Assembly: GCA_014885115.2 (NCBI GenBank) | Contig: WKLE02001004.1 | Span: 1 to 24,011, forward strand | Length of the DNA stretch: 24,011 nt | Source of the DNA: Asterionellopsis glacialis | Lineage: Eukaryota > Bacillariophyta > Plagiogrammaphyceae > Rhaphoneidales > Asterionellopsidaceae | Direction of reading: 5' to 3' | Shown: in pieces, positions 8,958 to 18,451 of the stretch | How the letters are laid out: each line of letters opens with the position of its first letter | Position numbering within the stretch: the first letter of the stretch is position 1 | Made by a program: the position numbers and the translations under genes | Notes under the pieces: generated by a model | What the model was told of the DNA's origin: nothing | What the model saw: the letters and a program-made list of their open reading frames with translations, nothing else | Database searches by the model: none

Positions 8958-9196
8958 TGTCATATCCTAGATAAGGATTGACATGAAGGATATTTGCGGA
9001 ACTAACCTGTACCACATGTAATATAATGGTCACATTATGAACGTTAGATATGATTATATGATCTGTTATACTGACCTCACTAAAAGTAGCTTAATCACAA
9101 ATAATTTAGAACCATCAAGAGTTGCTTTATCCCACATCTCTCATATTTTAACCTTGTCATCAAATAATTACTCCTATCATTGACTATGATACATCA
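8958..9196 (+). repeat. 3' LTR (239 bp)
   Basis: It begins TGTCATATCC and ends ATACATCA, followed by the target duplication TAAGT. It holds about 56 bases that the 5' LTR lacks. Its first bases form the right arm of a perfect 11-bp-arm hairpin (8938-8948 with 8953-8963) that straddles the LTR boundary. No clear polypurine tract precedes it. Confidence 0.88.
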
Positions 9197-9201
9197 TAAG
9201 T

Positions 9202-10241
9202 TACTTGCTAGACTATATGTTATTTTTGATTTAGGAACAGTTAAAGAAAGTATTTATGTAAGAGCAGTAAAATTGCAGAGGATATTTTTTTGGCTCATGA
9301 GCTCAGTCATCCACAATACAGCATCTTTTTTGAAATACATCAATTTCAAAACAAGGCACCATGCAAAAGAATTGTGAAAAGCATGATATCATTGTAATAT
9401 GGTCAAAAGCATATAAAGGACTGCACGTATCTTCTTGTATCATATTATGGTTTAAAAAAGACTGAAGGGAAATCAACGAGTGCCAACAAGTCAGCGTGCT
9501 TAGGGGCATTTTTGAAAAAGCAATTTTTTTCATTAATTTTTCAATTTTGAAAAAACTGATACTTTTGATACCTGAATTGTTTTCTAATTTGGTTTGTGGT
9601 ATATGTTTAGAGGGCCCTTTACTAGAGATGACTGCCATTTTCGGATTTTCTACCCTTTACTAATTGTCTCTAATAATTTTTTTATGTTCGAAAACGATAT
9701 CTTAGTACCGCACATAAATAATTTCATATGTATGATAAATAAGTATGTTTGTGTTGCCAAAACAATTCAATCCGATGACATGGTTGTAATAATGCCGGCG
9801 TCGGGAGCAACCGCCATTGTCGGAGTTTGTACACTGGTGCAACTGTACACGAAAACCTCAACCCTACGAAAGAAACATTGTGCAGGTCACAAATAATGTA
9901 CACGAAAACCCCAACCCTACGTATGAGAGAAATCTTGTGATCAATGAGGACAAATAAATATAATAATAATAAAAATATCTTGGCTTTGACATTACGTCAT
10001 GTCAGTACAGTATGATTTTGCTTTGGATGTCTTACTGTGATGGAAACATTCTCTCACGCCTAGAGGTCCTAGGGTAACTGACTGTAGTTACCAACTTTAG
10101 CTGTTGTTGTTGCCGGTTAATTTCTTGTCGTCGAATCTGTTTTGATATTGAAGATACGACCGCCTTCCTGGCATACCTCATAAGTATCAGGTACTGACTG
10201 GACCGAAGCACTTCATGAGATACACAACATAAATTAAAATT
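9202..10241. other. Gene-free stretch upstream of the phosphatase gene
   Basis: There is no credible gene. A 24-base sequence beginning GTACACGAAAACC occurs twice (9845-9868 and 9898-9921) with one mismatch. The AT-rich run at 9953-9980 could serve as a promoter region. TTACGTCA at 9992-9999 resembles a bZIP/CRE site (TGACGTCA-like), about 245 bases before the phosphatase ATG. A small hairpin (arms 10073-10079 and 10086-10092) would lie in the 5' leader or promoter. The regulatory readings are inference from motif resemblance only. Confidence 0.4.
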
Positions 10242-11363
10242 ATGGGAGGCCTCCTTGATAAGCCCATAACAGAGAAGGAAACCAGAAAGAGTCAACTAAA
10301 TAATGATCAATGCTTTGCAGTTTCAGAGATGCAGGGCTGGAAGCCTCAATATGAGAATGCTTACCTTGCAACTGCCGTAGATGAACTCGATGACTTTTAT
10401 ATATATGGTGTATTTAGCGGCCATGGTGGTCGGTGGACCGTCGATTATGTTAGAGACAATATCTTACATGTCATACGCCGACAGGAACATTTCAAATACT
10501 ACATAGATCTACCGTCCCAGCGTTTGAGGGATGACCAAATGGGACTGGAGCTACTCAAATCATCGCTGTCAACTGCATTCCTAGAAATAGACGAAGAAAT
10601 GATGAGATCAATGGATCGGATGAAACCACCAGAATTTGATGGTGGTCCCATAACTACCGATAAAAGTGGTTCAACCGCTGTCCTTGTAGTTGTTACACGT
10701 CGGCATATCATTTGTTGCAATTGTGGAGATTCAAGGGCCTTGTATCGAACAAAAGGGTCTACAGTCCAGCTTAGTTTCGATCATAAGCCAAATTACAATA
10801 CTGAGCAAACACGAATTGAAAATGCCGGTGGTTATGTTAGCATGAAACGCGTCGAAGGTGATCTTTCGGCAAGTAGATCTTTTGGTGACTTTGAATACAA
10901 ATCTGCAGCCGAGCTTCCACCAGATTCTCAAAAGGTTATAGCAATACCCGATTTCGTAGTAGTGCAAAGAAGGAGACGCTATGATGAGTTCATGGTGATA
11001 GCTTGTGATGGAATCTGGGATGTTCTTTCAAGTCTCGATTGCTCTACATTGGTTCAGAATATTCTCGATGAAGGCGAACGTGATCTTGGGTTGGTTTGCG
11101 AAGAAGTATTAGATATTTGCCTTGAAAACCAGAGCAAGGACAATATGACACTGCTTCTAGTCGAATTTCCAGCGATAAATTTTGGCAAGGGGGGTGGAGG
11201 TGTTGCTGCGAGAAGAGCTGTAAGGAAGGCAAGATTGGAAGAAGAAGAACGGAAACAAAAAGAGAGGGAGATTGCTAAAAAGAAACTAAAAGAAGAAGCC
11301 GACTTTGTTCGGAAGAGGCTAGCGAGGCGATTTGAAATGGATTCGGACAGTGATTATGATTGA
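10242..11363 (+). CDS. PP2C-family phosphatase with altered metal ligands
   Basis: A 373-residue intronless ORF from an ATG. The start MGGLLDKPITEK resembles the animal PP2C-alpha start, and Gly2 could be myristoylated, implying membrane association. PPM/PP2C motifs run in order: MQGWKPQYENAY (30-41), FSGHGG (58-63), SGSTAV (142-147), NCGDSRA (160-166), DHKP (180-183), a SRSFGD block (211-216), CDGIWDVLSS (255-264) and KDNMT (299-303). The family normally removes phosphate from Ser/Thr using two metal ions held by Asp/Glu. Here the ED pair reads EN (Asn39) and the Asp of FDGHGG is Ser59, while Asp256 and Asp300 are kept. Activity may be reduced, altered or absent. The C-terminal 60 residues are a basic Arg/Lys/Glu-rich helix ending in an acidic Ser-Asp tail. 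It converges with the kinase gene 277 bases away. The family call is firm; catalytic status is inference. Confidence 0.93.
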   Translation: MGGLLDKPITEKETRKSQLNNDQCFAVSEMQGWKPQYENAYLATAVDELDDFYIYGVFSGHGGRWTVDYVRDNILHVIRRQEHFKYYIDLPSQRLRDDQMGLELLKSSLSTAFLEIDEEMMRSMDRMKPPEFDGGPITTDKSGSTAVLVVVTRRHIICCNCGDSRALYRTKGSTVQLSFDHKPNYNTEQTRIENAGGYVSMKRVEGDLSASRSFGDFEYKSAAELPPDSQKVIAIPDFVVVQRRRRYDEFMVIACDGIWDVLSSLDCSTLVQNILDEGERDLGLVCEEVLDICLENQSKDNMTLLLVEFPAINFGKGGGGVAARRAVRKARLEEEERKQKEREIAKKKLKEEADFVRKRLARRFEMDSDSDYD

Positions 11364-11640
11364 TACAATCAAGAAATGTATCAGAGCAAGCCTCGAGACT
11401 GCCAATCGGATTTTGCTTCCTGTTAAGATGCCAACATCAAGCATGCCAATGATTTTCAGCTATATTTATTTTCCTACTAAACTATCTATACGGGGTAGGC
11501 ACTTTCATGAAGTATTGTTGGCACCACGAATCCTCGACCTGAAACCGAGTACTGTTCGACATTAGCTGGAGGCAAGGTGCGCGACTCTGGAACTTTTAAT
11601 ATCCATAATTCTCCAATGAAGACCGACTGGAACTTTGATT

Positions 11641-13208
11641 CTAATGAAGTGATGAAGAAGAATTAACGGAATTCATGGCATGATGACTCCGTCTTGATCG
11701 CTCCATCATATGTGCAGACCGGTCGATAATATTCGAATCCTCAGTCATATTTGCCAAATCGCCTCGAATGACAGAAGATATACGATGAAAGTTAGGTCGT
11801 TCAGCCGGGTTTGCTGCCCAGCATTCGGTTATCAGTAGACGACAAAAAGGAGGCCAGGATTTCGAAAGGGGCGGTCGGTGTCCGTTTAGTAATACCTTGT
11901 TTTCATAATTTGCCCTATTAGTCAACACCTTTTCAAATGGTAATTCAAGTGATAAAATTTCCCAAAATAGTATTCCAAAGGAGTATGCATCAGCCCCTTT
12001 ACCATATGGGCGGTGCTGAGCGACTTCAGGTGCCATGTAAGGGTGGGTTCCAGTAAGGCCTGTGAGATGATAAGAATCCTTAGTTCCAGCATTAAGATCA
12101 GAACTCAAATCTTTGCATAGTCCAAAATCGAATACCTTTACGTCTCCACTAAAGTAAGAAAGTTATGAACATATTATATTAGCATCTGAGTGTACTGTAT
12201 CATTGAGCTTTTGAGGGAAGGGTGTCACAAACTTACCGTACGTCATACCCAATGTTTTCAGGCTTGATATCACGATATACGAGACTATTACAAAGGGAAA
12301 GTTTCAGGGTCAGAGAACACATAATATGTTGATACGAAAAATTATATACTGTACATAACATCCAAACAAGAACTCACTTCTTAGAGTGCAGGTATTTAAA
12401 AGCAGCTGATAGGTCAAAGGCTGTTACCATTCTATCCATGAGCAATTGCTGCAAATGATTTTTGTTGTTTTTTGACTTGAAGATTTTTTTGTCGTGACGC
12501 TTCTTTTCTTTCGCCCACTCATCCATTTTATCCACTAAGGTCCCGTATAACCTATCTAGAATGAGAAAATACCCCTGGCGTAGAAGACCCCCTTCCGCCA
12601 ATCCTCTCATTTTGATAATATTTGGATGGTTCAGTACGGTAAGAAACTTAGATTCCGTTGCCAAATCAATTATGCCTCTCGCAATTAAATCTTCCGGTAG
12701 ATCATCTCTAAGTCGTTTGATTGCATACCTTGCCTCTCCATTTCGTATGCATTGTTTGGCAATAATTCCCCTTGCCTTCGAAACATCTAAATGAGAATCA
12801 TCGTCTTCGTGTGGACATGCGAACTCCTCATCTTTGTCGCTCTGTTTTTCTTCTGGCTTGGTGCTATCTCCCGCAGGTGACCTATCCTCTAACTTGGTAT
12901 CGCACATTTCCTTTACAGTACAAAATCCTCCAACACCAAGAACGGTTCCCAAACCGAGCTCTACAAATGATAGTGATTACANNNNNNNNNNNNNNNNNNN
13001 NNNNNNNNNNNNNNNNNNNTGAGTTTCTGTTGGTTGGGGGGAAAGTTGGTGTCCTATTACGAAATATCATACAATAAAACTCACCCGAACGTTTAAATAA
13101 TGGAAATTCCTTTTTAGTTGCCCCTCTAAAGATCCACGCATTATCGACATCTTCCAGTGCCTTTATGGCAGTTTTCAACAAATCTTCTTCGACGCTGGAA
13201 CTGGGCAT
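11641..13208 (-). CDS. Ser/Thr protein kinase, four exons
   Basis: Exons (minus strand): 13208-13085, 12960-12378, 12284-12237 and 12148-11641. Introns use GTGAGT, GTGAGT and GTAAGT donors with AG acceptors; the joined frame is 420 codons plus TAG. The start ATG is the first after an in-frame TAG 24 bases upstream. Motifs: glycine-rich loop LGVGGFCTV (49-57), YAIKRL with Lys123, helix-C Glu144, catalytic loop LVYRDIKPEN (237-246), DFG (259-261) and APE (291-293), then DAYSFGILFWEILS, as in TKL/RAF-like kinases. All catalytic residues are present. The HRD His is Tyr, which is tolerated in active kinases. Two unusual insertions occur: about 50 acidic residues between the glycine loop and Lys123, and a Lys-rich stretch (about 190-210) before the catalytic loop. 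The C-terminus ends in Arg/Ser/His-rich sequence. It probably phosphorylates Ser/Thr; the substrate is unknown. Confidence 0.9.
12982..13019. other. Assembly gap (38 N)
   Basis: A run of 38 N lies inside kinase intron 1 (12961-13084). The flanking donor and acceptor are both visible and the reading frame continues across the splice, so the gap should not affect the protein unless its true length hides an exon. Confidence 0.98.
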
Positions 13209-14879
13209 ACCGACTAATGCACGCAGATGCTAGATTTTAGTTATTTCGTCTATGATGTAATATGAAACTTTGTACTTCCACCAGTTTCTACAATGGTGTT
13301 CTCTTTTCAGAATGGTGATTAGATAGGACTATCTAATATGATGAATTGGAAGGAGAAATAGGAAAAAATCGATATACTCGTCTTTGATCTCTTGGTGCGT
13401 CTACCTGGTTCGACCTTTTTTTTTAAATGAATAAACGTTCGCCGCCTTCGGTTTCCACCAACATTGACACTACTGGCAAGGTGTTTTCCTGCAAGTTACC
13501 GGTACGATACGAGTACAATAAGTGAGATAATAGTTCCAAGATACAGGTAGGTCCTGTTCCAGAGATAATAGTACCTAATAAAGAGCAGTCTCTTTTAGTT
13601 CTCACTGTACCAGGTAGTTCATGTAAAATATTAAGGTTAGTCAATAGTCAACCATAGTTTCGAAGGTACTGTTCTGATCTATCATCCTACAAGTAATTTA
13701 CCTGGTAGTCGTTTCCAGTAAGCAGGACCAAAAGACCAAGAGACAGAGCGATAAAGGGGCGCAGGTACGTTGATAGTAGTGTGGTTTCCCCCTGGGGAAC
13801 TTCAAGATGTGCATCATGCATATCCGTGATCTAGAAATAAATAATTATTATTGCTATGTATCAGCGTGTCGTCCGTTTCATCAAATCAAATTATCTAAAC
13901 AAGAGAAGCGCCTTGCCTGTTCTTCTTTGCGACAGGTAGGTCCTATTTTATACTCGTAGTACTAACTAGGAACTAGAGTTGTACAAGGTAAGTTCGAAGG
14001 CGGCTCTTCTACCACACTGTAACTGGTTCAAGATAGATTTGAAAAAAGTAGGCCCTCTAGATAAAAATAGAAAATAAGATGATAGTATCCACGTAAAAAT
14101 ATATAAAAAAGACGCATTTTCCTCCTTGTGTCCCATTCCGCAGTTACTTAAAAATACCAATTTCCAGTATCGTCAGAGTCATTCAAATGAGTAGGAAACT
14201 ACATACCTGGTACAGTACCAGGTAACTGGTACCACCGCCGGTAACTGGTAAATTCATCCACGTAGTTTATACTGACTGTATTTATGTTTGAAACCTTCTG
14301 TTGACACAACCAGATTTTCTTCGGAACTCAGAACACGCAAAGTTCCGGAATTTTCAAATTTTGTGGACAGGAGGTGGGGTCAAGGTGATACCTCCTTGGA
14401 TGGGGTGCTTTCATAGCTCCTACTCCGAAAACTATTAGGGTTAGGGTAAATATGAGCCACCGTATTAATCCCTGGGCCATAATGATGTGTGGGGATGATT
14501 TTGGTGGCCTTTTTCCCACTTGAATTTTATCTGAAGTATATTGTTATCAGTAACAACACCATAAACAAGAAATATGTAGCAAATGATAACTTTTAAAGAA
14601 ACACTTACCTGGTAGTACAGTATGAGCATGAGCTCCATCAAGAGCAGAATATGACATACACCCCCCAGGGCTCTCTCTCTCTTGGGTCTTAACATGATAA
14701 TGCACACATTATTATAGAAAGTCTCCATCCTCTCTGTCTTAACAATGATCATCACTTTACTGCCATCCACCAGCACATTCTTGTTTGAGACAAAAATTCT
14801 CTTTATATGCATATGACAATAATCTTCCTAAGGATGGGAATTTACTAGTGTGACTTTCTTTTATATGTACTAATTAGTT
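13209..14879. other. Gene-free stretch upstream of the kinase
   Basis: No credible gene on either strand; the open frames are short and of mixed composition. The stretch contains many short words of the CTGGTA / TACCAG / TAGGTCCTA kind (for example near 13498, 13545, 13608, 13700, 13930, 14205-14250 and 14608), the same family of palindromic words as in the other intergenic gaps. The kinase promoter should lie at its left end. Nothing else is recognised. Confidence 0.5.
14205..14223. repeat. GTAC-type palindrome ACCTGGTAC-A-GTACCAGGT
   Basis: Nine-base arms are perfect reverse complements around one central base. GTAACTGGTACC follows at once, and then a second partly inverted copy with GGTAACTGGTAA, extending the cluster to about 14250. 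Confidence 0.75.
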
Positions 14880-16330
14880 AGACAGTGGTCTTAAGGATAA
14901 TCATGGCACTTTTGGTTGAATAATCCAGTGGCCATCCATTGTAGTTACTGGCCAAGGTGAAGTTGATAGCACAGTTGACATCTCTTCCACATACTGTGAA
15001 CTCACAGGATGTTTAGCTCTGCTAACATTCTTATATATCACTCATTTTTGGAAACCACTTTTCCCATGCCAAGTATCAATGATCATTGACAATCAAGCTT
15101 GCATTCACAAAGCTACCCATACCAATATGTCCCCAATGTCATGCACTGATAATGATTATGATCTAGTGACAGCTATCCAAGACCCCAAAACTACCCCTCT
15201 AATGGATTTCATCTGGAATAAAGGTCACCATGACCTTTCCATATCCACTAACACCTTATACATTCACAACTTAATGCACTTGCTGATAACCTGACCACAT
15301 GTCAACATGAGTGCAATCCAACCTACAAACCCCAACCATCAGAACACATATCCACTACACAAGTATCCCTCATACTAGATGGCCATACAGTATATTCTAA
15401 CATATCTACCAACTTTATCATGGCATACCACGGCCGAGCCCTCCAGTCTCACATGCAAACCACCAACTGTTGGGATGATGATGACATCTGGGACTGGATA
15501 GACTAGACAAACTACAGCTGCACCATCTCTGGTACTACCAATACCAGCACCCTAAGGTTCTTCAGTCAAATTATCTCATAATTTACTACATACCAACCAA
15601 TGGTGCAACCATTTTCATTCCAATTTCCCTGCTACATGCCCTAACTGGACCCATATTGAAACCCAACAACATGTCTTTACATGCCCATGTGAGTATTGCC
15701 TAGAAAGTTGCCAGGATCACCTGCAGACTCTATGGCATAAACTCACCAACTATGGCACTGCCTTGGATATGCTTCACCTTATCATTGAGGGCATTTGATC
15801 ATGGACCAATGCACCCTCTCCCCAACCTATTCTTGATTTCCACAAAAACAACAGATTTTCCTGTCAGGTCAATGAAGCTATCCATAAACAACACAACATT
15901 GGTTGGTACCAATTACTTCAAGGCTTTGTTTGCTCCACATGGAATGCAGCCCAGGATAACTATTACAAACAAACTGATCCCCACAATATTTTCCAACCCC
16001 ACTGGGGCAAACTATTCATCAAGGCTCTCTGGTCTTATGCAATGAGTATATGGGATGACCACAAGGTATTGATTCATGGAGTCAATGAAGAGACTGCCTT
16101 GCACCATGAATGTATCATCCCCCAAGTCACACACCTGTACAACACCACTCTGCCATTAGGGTGCATGCATGATTGCAATTTTCTCTTCAAGATGCCCCTC
16201 TCCTCTTGCCTTCAGCAACACCCTCAACGTCTTAAACTATGGATTATGAATGTCAAACATTACATTGATGTCAGCAAGACATGGGCACAGTCCTCCAAAA
16301 CCCAGAAAAAACTGACAAAATATCACTTTA
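14880..16330 (+). pseudogene. 5'-truncated retroelement remnant: RNase H plus C-terminal region
   Basis: Coding-like sequence with several stops and frame changes. It opens with an RNase H-type fold: a DGS-like start near 14880, a GTFGxI block (14899-14920) whose Trp codon is now TGA, SSTYCELTGCLALLTFL (about 14980-15040), IIDNQACIHKATHT (15082-15123) and FIWNKGHHD (15208-15234). Further on, TCPNW...ETQQHVFTCP (near 15635-15690) resembles the Cys/His cluster at the end of non-LTR retrotransposon ORF2 proteins, with its second Cys replaced by Trp. NIGWYQLLQG...W (about 15895-15950), LWSYAMSIWDDH and IHG (16030-16080) resemble a C-terminal region I associate with this retroelement type. No reverse transcriptase precedes it, so it fits a 5'-truncated insertion. 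Confident that it is a decayed mobile-element gene; the exact family is uncertain. Confidence 0.6.
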
Positions 16331-16943
16331 CTATCTATTACGGACAAGTCTTCAAGTCCCGCCACATAGAGGACCATTCTCTCTTTTTACCAAATCAATA
16401 TCTCATCATTATTCTCCTATATGGAACAAGTTTCAGGATGCAACCAAGCCTAGTTTTTATTGTTTATTTTTCCCTCTCACTTTTCTACCTTGGCAGGCAG
16501 CATTCAGAAAAACCGGTACCCCCCGCCCAATCTAGGACTAGCCGCGAAGCACCCTTTCTGGTTCCTACTGTAGAGGGTGTGGATGATGATGACACTACCG
16601 TAGGAACTAGGTCCTAAAACCTACGATCTAGTAGTACTAACTACAGGAAGTGCGTAGGACTAGCCCCGTGAAAATCTCCGATCTGAACTTCAACAAGGAT
16701 CATAACCTATTTCTTTTAACAATTGGTTGTTTGGTTTTTACGGTACGAGTACGTGTTTTCCATGTCTCAAATTTGTTCTTCCTTCCTACTACAAAAAGAG
16801 AGTTTCTGCACGACAGCAAACTCGATGTGTGTAACATTTCACCAACCGTATCCAAAAAAACGTTTAAAGAGAGAACCAAACGACACCCGAAACCTGTCTT
16901 TGCTATTCTTGGAAGTATCAATTTATTTTGTTCCTGAAATATC
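16331..16943. other. Stretch between retroelement remnant and hydroxylase gene
   Basis: The retroelement frame stays open to 16617, but its content beyond about 16330 is not recognisable. Positions 16515-16665 contain words of the GGTACC, CTAGGTCCTA and GTAGTACTAACTAC kind, seen also in other gaps. The remaining bases before the ATG at 16944 would carry the promoter and 5' leader of the hydroxylase gene; no specific element is recognised. Confidence 0.45.
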
Positions 16944-17882
16944 ATGGATTTATCAGAGAAGAAGGTTTCGATAATTTTTCTTCTCCTCACGATACTGCAT
17001 CTTTACTCCTGTCATGTCGATGCATTTACGCCAATAGCAAATCAGCCACAACTACTTTGTTTCGCGAAAAAGCCTCTTTTATCTTCTCGGCCTGTACAAA
17101 CTGTCAATCAACGCAATTCTCTAGGAAAATCTCCAAGTTCTCGGTCTTTCACAATTTTTTCTGCGAAAGTCGACGACGCTGAGATTTGTTCCGTTCCATC
17201 AAGCATGGCCGAAGCTGTCGATCGATTCTTCTTTGGTCCCGATCGTGGACCTCGGATTATTCTAGTTTTAATAGCAGCTATGATGTTTTGGAGGGCTAGT
17301 TTTGGTTCCTTTACGACCATGGATGCTGCCATATATTCTGGCACCATAGTTTTTTGGTGGTTTCAAGAGCATTTTTTGCACCAAAAGTTGCTCCATTCCA
17401 AACAAAACTGGATCGGAAAGGAAATTCATCAATCACACCATGACAATGCTTACTTTTCTGTTAGCATTGATCCTGCGCCATTGATGGTTGGATGGTTGTT
17501 GGTTGCAACTTTGATCTTTCGCGTAATTTTACCCGAACCATTGTCCTTGACAGCATCTATTGCTTATGCATGTGCTGGGATGTTTTATGAGTGGACTCAC
17601 TACATTGTGCACACACGTGTAAAGCCACCAAATGAGTTCTGGAAACGTGTGAGAGACCACCATGTACGGCATCATCAGGTCAATAGCAATTTCTGGTTTG
17701 GGTAAGTAACAATTTATCCTTTCCAAAACTATTATGTTTTTTTAATGGATGGCTGCAATTCTCACGTCAGTTACCCATGTGAAAATTTTTTGGTTCTTGC
17801 AATACATAGCTTTTCTCTTCCAATGATAGATGACATTTTTGGAACAAATCCACCTATTACTGAGGCGCGCAAAAAAACATGA
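16944..17882 (+). CDS. Plastid-targeted fatty acid hydroxylase-superfamily di-iron protein
   Basis: Two exons, 16944-17701 and 17810-17882, with a GTAAGT donor and an AG acceptor; 276 residues. Without splicing the frame would stop two codons past the donor; spliced, it continues FWFGFSLPMIDDIFG, a natural family ending. The N-terminus is a hydrophobic signal peptide (about 8-24), then CHVDA|FTP: Phe after the predicted cleavage (27|28) is the diatom plastid-import signature, followed by a Ser/Arg/Lys-rich transit peptide. Histidine clusters expected to bind two irons: H146-x4-H151, H162-x2-H165-H166, H219-x3-H223 and H239/H240-x2-H243-H244. Hydrophobic segments (about 104-116, 128-140, 181-198, 200-216) suggest a multi-pass membrane enzyme. 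The superfamily hydroxylates or desaturates lipids, sterols and carotenoids using oxygen; the substrate here, possibly a plastid lipid or pigment, is unknown. Confidence 0.88.
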
Positions 17883-18451
17883 TTGTTGACTATGAAGATT
17901 GATCATTACAAGGGTCGAAACACGGCTAGAAAGGTAACTTCAAGATTTCCCCGGGAAAAAGCAACCGACCTTTAATGCAGATTGCCAATATTTTCTTTTA
18001 CATCAAAGAAGTTGTATTGCTAGGTTGCAGACAACGAGACTCATCTATTGGGTTCAGAACACGTCAAGGAGCTGTTGGGCGATTCAAGAAAGTATTACTG
18101 AATTTGTTTACCCAGTGAATTTGTATCGACGGAACTTAGAGTTCTTCCTTTTACCGCAGAGTTTCGTATCGTACAGCATACGTAATTGTCTATGAATAAT
18201 CAATGTCATCGACACTTTATACTTGTCCAAACCCTTGTCCATCAGATCACAATATATATAGGAATAGTAGGACCTATGGTACTAGACAGGACCCGAACGC
18301 TCACTGGTAGGGCTCGGACAATCAGGTACGTAGGAACTCTAGCCCTACCCTACTTGTACGTAACAGCTGGACCCTTCAGAGCGGATGAGAACAGGGATGA
18401 GAACGCCTTCTTGATTTCTCAGGGATACCGTGTGAACTACAATAACACCAG

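Larger units (their letters stand above)
4828..9196 (+). mobile_element. Ty3/gypsy LTR retrotransposon, full-length but dead
   Basis: Two direct repeats (4828-5010 and 8958-9196) begin with TG and end with CA, and are flanked outside by the same five bases TAAGT (4823-4827 and 9197-9201), a target-site duplication. Between them, on the plus strand, are remnants in the order protease, reverse transcriptase, RNase H, integrase. That order is diagnostic of Ty3/gypsy, since Ty1/copia has integrase before RT. A likely tRNA primer site follows the left LTR. Every domain carries stops or frameshifts, the RT active site reads YIDG, and the integrase Glu reads Lys. The interior is only about 3.9 kb and most of gag seems missing or unrecognisable. 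Confidence 0.92.

Noticed and set aside
9180..9896. Small open frames after the retrotransposon (9180-9377, 9594-9896).
   Set aside because: No motifs, and the first begins inside the 3' LTR; composition is like the surrounding AT-rich DNA.
12561..13022. Plus-strand open frames opposite the kinase.
   Set aside because: They are antisense shadows of kinase exon 2, and some run into the N gap.
16650..16990. Overlapping open frames on both strands before the hydroxylase gene.
   Set aside because: They have no motif and overlap one another; the region is better read as promoter and leader of the hydroxylase gene.
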